A DNA stretch of 64,000 nt from Ramazzottius varieornatus. Lineage: Eukaryota; Tardigrada; Eutardigrada; Parachela; Ramazzottiidae. The stretch covers positions 2,246,467 through 2,310,466 of the forward strand of contig BDGG01000002.1 of the NCBI GenBank assembly GCA_001949185.1. The letters run 5' to 3'. Each line of letters opens with the position of its first letter. Position 1 is the stretch's first letter. Below the pieces are notes generated by a model, which was not told the origin of the DNA, made no database searches, and saw only the letters and a program-made list of their open reading frames with translations. Positions 58,226 through 64,000 of the stretch are shown here, piece by piece. The position numbers and the translations under genes were made by a program.

Positions 58226-61200
58226 TCAGGATGGCGTACGGGGAAGGGAAAAATTGCTTACTCCGGGTGTGGGATACAGGAACATCTTTGCCTTGTCCAA
58301 CCCCATGTCGTTCTGAGCCACACAGACAAACCGTCCCATATCCTGCTCGAAAGTCACCTTCCGTACCAAAAGATCTCCGTTTGGTAACATCTAAAATAAA
58401 GCAACCCATAAGTTACTAGTGTTTTCTGCAAGATAGCTACTGGTCGCACAAACCAGTTCTTACCTTGTGTTTGGCATCATTCTGGACAATTTGGATTTCC
58501 TCCTCGCCCGATTCGCCTTCGATCACTTTCTCCCAAGCGACTTTGGGCGTGGGTGAGCCAGAAGCTCGGCAGAAGAGCTTGACGTCGCTGCCTTCCAGCT
58601 CCATCCGCGTGTCAGTCCACATGGTGATGCGGGCAGGTTTGCCGTACCCTTTGCTACGCTTCTCCTTGCAGTCAGCACGGCCAGCCTTAGTGGGCACATC
58701 TGCAAAGTAAATGTTCGTAAAAGTGAGTAAAAAAAAGTAAATCTACGTCTAAGGTACTACAGTTTATGTGTTTTGAGCTGGAAACAAAAGCTTTCTAGAA
58801 AAAAATATTGGGCTGTATGTTAAGCGAGGATGTGCTTCTGTGAAGTGCGCCGTTCGAGTGGATGAAGAGGAGAGTTAATTATCCGTGCGAAGAAAGAATA
58901 ATTGGTCCGGAGGATAATCGCGTACCTGAGACAGTCAGCTTGGTGTCTGTACTAATACGTGAATAGGGAGTCTCGGCCACGCATGTGTATACAGCCGAGT
59001 CTTGCGGTGTAAGACAGTCCAGGAAGAGTCGTGATCTCGTCGAGCTCAGACCGATACTATTGCCCATCACTTGAGCGGTGGCATCGTCTTCCTCTTCGCG
59101 TCGTTCAGCTGGCGTGTTGGTGAAGCTGTCTTGGGAGATGGACTGACCGTTCTTCAGCCAGTGGATCGTCGGCGGAGGACTACCACCGGCTTGGCATGTA
59201 AGTGTCACCGACTCGTGGAGGAACGTCTCCATGTGGGATGCGGGCTTGATTTCATGAAAATACAGTTGATGACTGATTGTGGGTGAATCTGTATCCAGAA
59301 AAGCGGAAGCTTGTTAGCTTTAACTTTGGTATGAATATCGGTTATAAATGAGACGTTGGCAGATGAACTGAACAGCATCATTTTTTTGAGTGGCGCACTT
59401 GATCAGTTTTCTTGACTGCAAGTGTGCGGCACTTCGGAAAACCTTCAAGTCGTTTGCCAATGTTGTAAATGAACTTACCAGTGGGCACGAGCTCCCTCCT
59501 TTCTCTAGTATGTAGTACTGAGATGCCCTGTAAGAAAAAAGAGTATGGTTATGGAGTATTCGCGTTACAGTACTTTGTTTGTTTGGGCGAGAGTATGGAT
59601 ATTGGGAACCGTTGAGAAATTCTTATCACAATTGTCGCGCGTCACATAAAGGTTTAGTGTGATTTAGAGCTTATGCGGGTGTGTCTTCCGCAGACTGTCT
59701 ACTGTTGGCTATAATTACGATGGATGAGCGGGGCTAATTACTAAAGAAACACAATCGAAGACGAACCCGATGATTAACTTTGACGTCAAGAAAGTAAGAT
59801 GCCGGACAAGAGTCAAAGCTAGCCCGAAAGAGAGGCTGGACGCCGGTGTAAAAATACGACAAGAACCAACAATCAAAAGGACTTTCTGGTCTCGGTGACG
59901 TTGACCATCGCTAAATCTGTTCCTTGGGCAAGTCCCAAAGGACTCTAAGGGTCTTTATCCCTTTTCACACATTTCCTCTAGCTGTTTTATTAATACTACC
60001 AATTACCGGCCACGTACTGTATATGGCCCATTAGGCACTGTATTGTGCCGAACAAAGTGTGGCTCGTGACGTTACGTGCACTTCCGGAACGCCGCACGTC
60101 TTCTGGAAAACGGCTGAAAAGATCCGGAAGCATCGTAGAGTTTTCGCGTGTACTGGGAGGAAGGTGTGCCATGGGTCGCATCAAAGAAGCCGAACCACGC
60201 GCGACGGAAATAAGTTTTAATATCTCATTAGACGCCTATCCAGCCATTATTGTCAGTTTTCTTTTGAATGATTGCTGTATGGAGGATATCACTTATCGTT
60301 AGAGGACAGGCGTCATGGAGGGAGGTAATAAGCATGGGTGGGTTGCCTCTGATGCGGATCGGAGGTGTTTAATGGCTGACCCATCAGAAGGGAAACACTG
60401 TACGTGTGCGCAACGGACAATTGCCCGCCATGGTCACATTATACAATCTTCCGATTGCGCATGCGTCATCAGTCGAAGGTATGGCCGATTGCACGCTTAG
60501 TGCCATTGACCATTCCTTTACAAATAGAGAAAAGTTTCCGAAGAAAGAATGAGTAAACGTTATGTCGATTAACACAGACATGATGCCGATGAGAGACGCG
60601 CGATTACCTGAGCAGACCAGTTTTATGGCTCTAACCTCATATGAACCGCGCCTGCCGAGTCGCGCTAATGGAACTCCGCAAGTTCTCACGAGTCACACCC
60701 AGAAGATTTTCCTAAAAATCCCTACCAAAACGTTTACCCTTCCTTGACAAAAGTTAAAAATTTCAGTACTGTTAGCTTTCTGATTTTGAACTCCACACTT
60801 CTCATCATCAGAAGGACCTGGAACGGACCGTATGAATGATTTGCTGCTGTAATCTCAATGACCGCAAGCTTCGTGATTCCAATTCAAAACCTGAGTAATC
60901 GGGAAAGAGGGGACTGCGGATAAGGCGAAACCCCGCCACGACACGCACCGGGTTAGCTTACCCGAAAGCTGGTGAAATGGCTGGTGTTAGTAGGTACTCT
61001 TAAATGTCTTGGGGGCCATTTCTGATTAAGCGATTAGGAGTATCACGAAGCCCCAGAAGAGGCTCTTTTTTGAAAAGGAGATAATTACGGAGAAGAACAA
61101 TGGCCCGGCGCAGCCAGCAGTACTCTCCTCGTCTTGACCTTAAAATGGCACCAATATCGTGCAGCGATTAGCTCTGGGCTTACTAACCACGCTCATACCT

Positions 61201-61355
61201 TGGATAACCACTCCGCGTTCCTTATAAAATTTCTTTCTCAACATAGGTCTGAAGCTCGAAACGATCTTCTGTCTTACCTGTGCGGGAAACAGCAGGACGG
61301 ATATTGTCAAAAGAAGGCCAAAAACTGGCAGGAAAGATTCAGGCATATTTATCAT
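58226..61355 (-). CDS. Secreted two-Ig protein, ImpL2/Zig-like
   Basis: Exons 61355-61278, 59527-59479, 59288-58926, 58699-58464 and 58390-58226 join in phase to 296 aa. The first exon is a signal peptide (FLPVFGLLLTISVLLFPAQ). Ig domain 1 shows SVTLTCQAGGSPPPTIHWLK and later DSAVYTCVAETPYS. Ig domain 2 shows DVKLFCRASGSPTPKVAWEK and later DMGRFVCVAQNDMG. The second domain's MLPNGDLLVRKVTFEQDMG with a final FLYPT is typical of Drosophila ImpL2 and nematode Zig proteins. ImpL2 binds insulin-like peptides in the haemolymph; that role here is inference from resemblance. The first intron is about 1.75 kb. The end at 58226 is the first in-frame stop; a possible donor at about 58260 leaves room for a further exon. 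Confidence 0.85.
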
Positions 61356-64000
61356 CGGGACGAGGCTTCGGAGCGGAACTGCAGGGCGAGCACTGCAAAG
61401 TAAATTCAACATTCCGTTCCGCAAATTCAAAAATCGAAAAAACTCTGAACAAGTTTATCGCGTCTGAAGTATGCCGGTTAGTAAAGTCTGCAAAATGTTG
61501 GCAGTTGATGGCGGAAGAATGACTAGACGCTGAGTCTGACCACAAAAACTTACACTTGTGTCTGATGCAATGTGCGGCGAGAAAATCGGGTGTTATATAG
61601 TCATCGGGCGTCGTAGGTACAAAATCCACAAATATGGATACCTGATGGATGGTACGCACTCAAAACTACGAGTATGCAATGGCAGACACTTGTGGCTTCA
61701 ACCCGAGTGACTCACCACTTAACCTCGCGCACAGATGATTTTTCTCCGAGGCCGTGAAAATGACTTCACCGCTCGTTCGGCGAATGGATGACGGTTTGGT
61801 CAAGTAGTCAATGATGTCGTTTGCACCTTAATTTAAAAAATAAACATTGCGTTAGTACTGAATAAGGCTAGAAAGGTCTACAGTGCGTAACACACCAGAC
61901 TGCACTAATATCGCTCATTGAAACAGGGAGGAGAGCTCGGACGAGAAAGAGAAACTTACCTAGCTTAGCTGGTTACACAAGTAGCAGAATACGAAGACAA
62001 TTGCATCTTGTGCTTCACTTTCTTTTGAGATGGTTCAAAAGTGAAGAACAAGAGGCGCAGGTATACTCGAACGAAGAGAGCAGAATGTATACAGTGAGTT
62101 GCTGCCAGCAGAACTAACCGTAAAGACTACAAGTGAGGCCTGCCCGCTACAATGGAATATATATACGTTGCTGCCATCAAGGAAGATTGATCATCATTGT
62201 GTCGATGAAGAAAAGCAATGGGCGGAGTGGGGGAAGCAACGTAAACTGCTGATTATAGGCCATTATGGAGCCCAGCCTACGCCTGACACTTCTTTAGGGC
62301 TGCCAACCACGCACAGCGAGTCCCCACAGTGCCGGCATTATATCATGATTTATCCGCTGTGATCCGCTAACGTCATCATTGGGTGTTAGCGACAACCTTG
62401 CAATTGACCTATTACAGATTTCACCCGGTACTCGTCGGACTCGTACCTTGCCATTTTCTAATCTACGAAATAGTCCAGTAAGCAACTGGGATGGCTGATC
62501 CCAGGACGCACGTATTTGACAGGTCTTCCTGGGACAATCCCTCAGCGCCGATTCCGAAATCTGCTAACTGGAGCTAAGCGATCAGACTTGCGTCGGACAA
62601 ACATCCGGGTTGTCGTGCCCTTACTCGGGTTGTTTTTGGGGAATTTAGTTCGAACTTAAGCCCTTTTTCTTTCCGCCTTGTCAAACCTTCCGCGTCCGAC
62701 CGGCATAACAGAGTCCAAAACCGGACTGTTATGGCAGCGAGCATCCTGCAGATAACAGCAGACACTTAAGACCCTTTGAAAGCATGACGCCAAAAACCAG
62801 AAAAATCTGGAAGAGGACGATGCCTGTCTCGGTCGCGCAGGACGCAGCGAACAGCACGGGATGAAGATGGGTTCCGGCCTTGAAAGGTTGCGTTAAGCTT
62901 CCGTGACGGTAGCACCACACCTAATCCGTGGGAAGAACCATGGATCTCATATGACGTGGACGACTCACAAGCTGTGGCCAAAATTATGATGTTTAGCTGA
63001 CAGAAAAGTATATTTGGCCTTGCATCCCTCGATGCTCGGGGGAACGTAATGATTACAACAGCAAGCTGGATTAACCCATGTTTAGTCTTGAGCCTTGCTC
63101 GAGGTAGAAAAACGATGGTGCGCGTTTCGAAAACCAACGGCCGCAATTTGTTGCTCGCGCAGCAGTTGCTGACCGTCCGTTTATATTTTTTTCTGGCGCA
63201 TTTCGTCGTCAATGGCCAGTATAAAGTTTGGGCCAGAGGATTCCGAGACAGCGGAGCGGAAGTAAGTACGTAGGTGTGTTATTCACAGCCATGCACTTTT
63301 CGGCAGTTTTCTACGGTTGAATTTTCAGTTTGCTGTCTTTCTGTCTGGCCCAAACGTTTTATCGGCCCATACTTCCTTTTCCTGCGTGTAGTCTCGAAAG
63401 CACTCGCTGTACTTGTTACTACAGAAGCAGGGGGTACGGCAGGGGATACGGCAGGGGATACAGTAGGCTCATTGCCGGCGGCTTCGCACCCCACCGCTCT
63501 CTGGAACCGCTAGCTCGAATCTCCAAAACACTCGCTGTAAATGTTGCTGCAGGGGACTGCGTTAGCGTCTATTACGGTTTTGGCTAACAAGGGGATTATT
63601 CCAATCCGCCGCCTCTGCTCCGCAAACCGACAACACAAGTGGAAAGAGGAGAGCCCCTTCCACAGTCGGAGCCGAAAACCTAGTCATCATTCCGTTCCTG
63701 GAAGAAACTACGGATGCCAAAGTGAAGAAAATTCGACAAAATCGGCAGATCGAAAATTTGACCAAAAGTCATAATGTCCGTTCTATATCGAATGAATTTT
63801 CGTCACTTTACTCGCCCGCAGTTTCTTTCGGGAAAGGAATGATGACTAGATTTACCCATTCTAACGCGTACTTTAGTCTATAGAATGAATAGTGGTCTGG
63901 TTATTGTTGAGAATGTTGCTTGATGCGTCGTTTGAGTTATCATCCTGCGGCTGCTAAGTTGAGCATCCTGTTATGGTACATCCCTTATCGGTACATGGTT
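61356..64000. other. Right-end region without a supported gene
   Basis: Upstream of the ImpL2-like gene, so its promoter should be here. Minus-strand frames at about 63212-62766 and 63494-63279 lack recognisable domains. Three near-identical 12-bp direct repeats (AGGGGATACGGC type) occur at about 63430-63463, and a weak inverted repeat links 63217-63240 with 63343-63374. Confidence 0.4.

Noticed and set aside
62766-63212. 148-aa minus-strand frame at the right end
   Set aside because: Low-complexity basic start, no domain, no splice chain.
1-64000. CRISPR arrays, prokaryotic operons, rRNA and tRNA genes
   Set aside because: None seen; the window is a spliced eukaryotic sequence, and I found no convincing tRNA cloverleaf by eye.

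Overview
The window is a piece of animal nuclear genome, most likely ecdysozoan. All clear genes are split by short GT-AG introns, and they encode metazoan families: a Hox3 homeodomain protein, a membrane collagen, chitin-binding type-2 domains, a secreted two-Ig protein and a GPI-type carbonic anhydrase. Compact genes, introns often of 45-90 nt, a solitary Hox3 and many chitin-binding domains would fit a tardigrade. That species guess is inference; an arthropod or another small ecdysozoan is not excluded. A 50-N assembly gap lies at 57023-57072.

Layout. 1-1498 (-): the first part of an ANF-receptor-domain gene, probably receptor guanylyl cyclase-like, running off the left edge and possibly degraded. 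2433-4574 (-): carbonic anhydrase in six exons, with a catalytic site that looks complete and a GPI-type tail. 5461-7183 (-): Hox3 in three exons, with an intron inside the homeodomain codon for Q50. 7184-18457: about 11 kb without a gene I can recognise, holding two inverted-repeat elements. 18458-29654 (-): a type XIII/XXIII/XXV-like transmembrane collagen that I could assemble as 27 exons with fully consistent phases (741 aa). 29655-32429: weak coding candidates only. 32430-41204 (-): a 1560-aa chitin-binding, mucin-like secreted protein in six exons; one of its introns carries a decayed mariner-type element of the DD37D type. 42794-49881 (+): an accessory region with three small secreted Cys-rich genes sharing one four-cysteine motif, a short unknown secreted protein and a broken piggyBac copy. 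50190-52455 (-): soluble-type ecto-nucleotidase. 53138-56189 (-): a 680-aa type I membrane glycoprotein of unknown function. 58226-61355 (-): an ImpL2/Zig-like two-Ig secreted protein. 61356-64000: no supported gene.

Most products are extracellular or membrane-bound (carbonic anhydrase, collagen, chitin-binding mucin, nucleotidase, Ig protein, Cys-rich peptides). There is no operon-like logic. The only family clustering is the Cys-rich trio. Non-autonomous inverted-repeat elements sit mostly in introns and intergenic DNA. Exon limits given below are hand-derived from splice consensus, reading phase and family resemblance; no alignment or transcript evidence was available.
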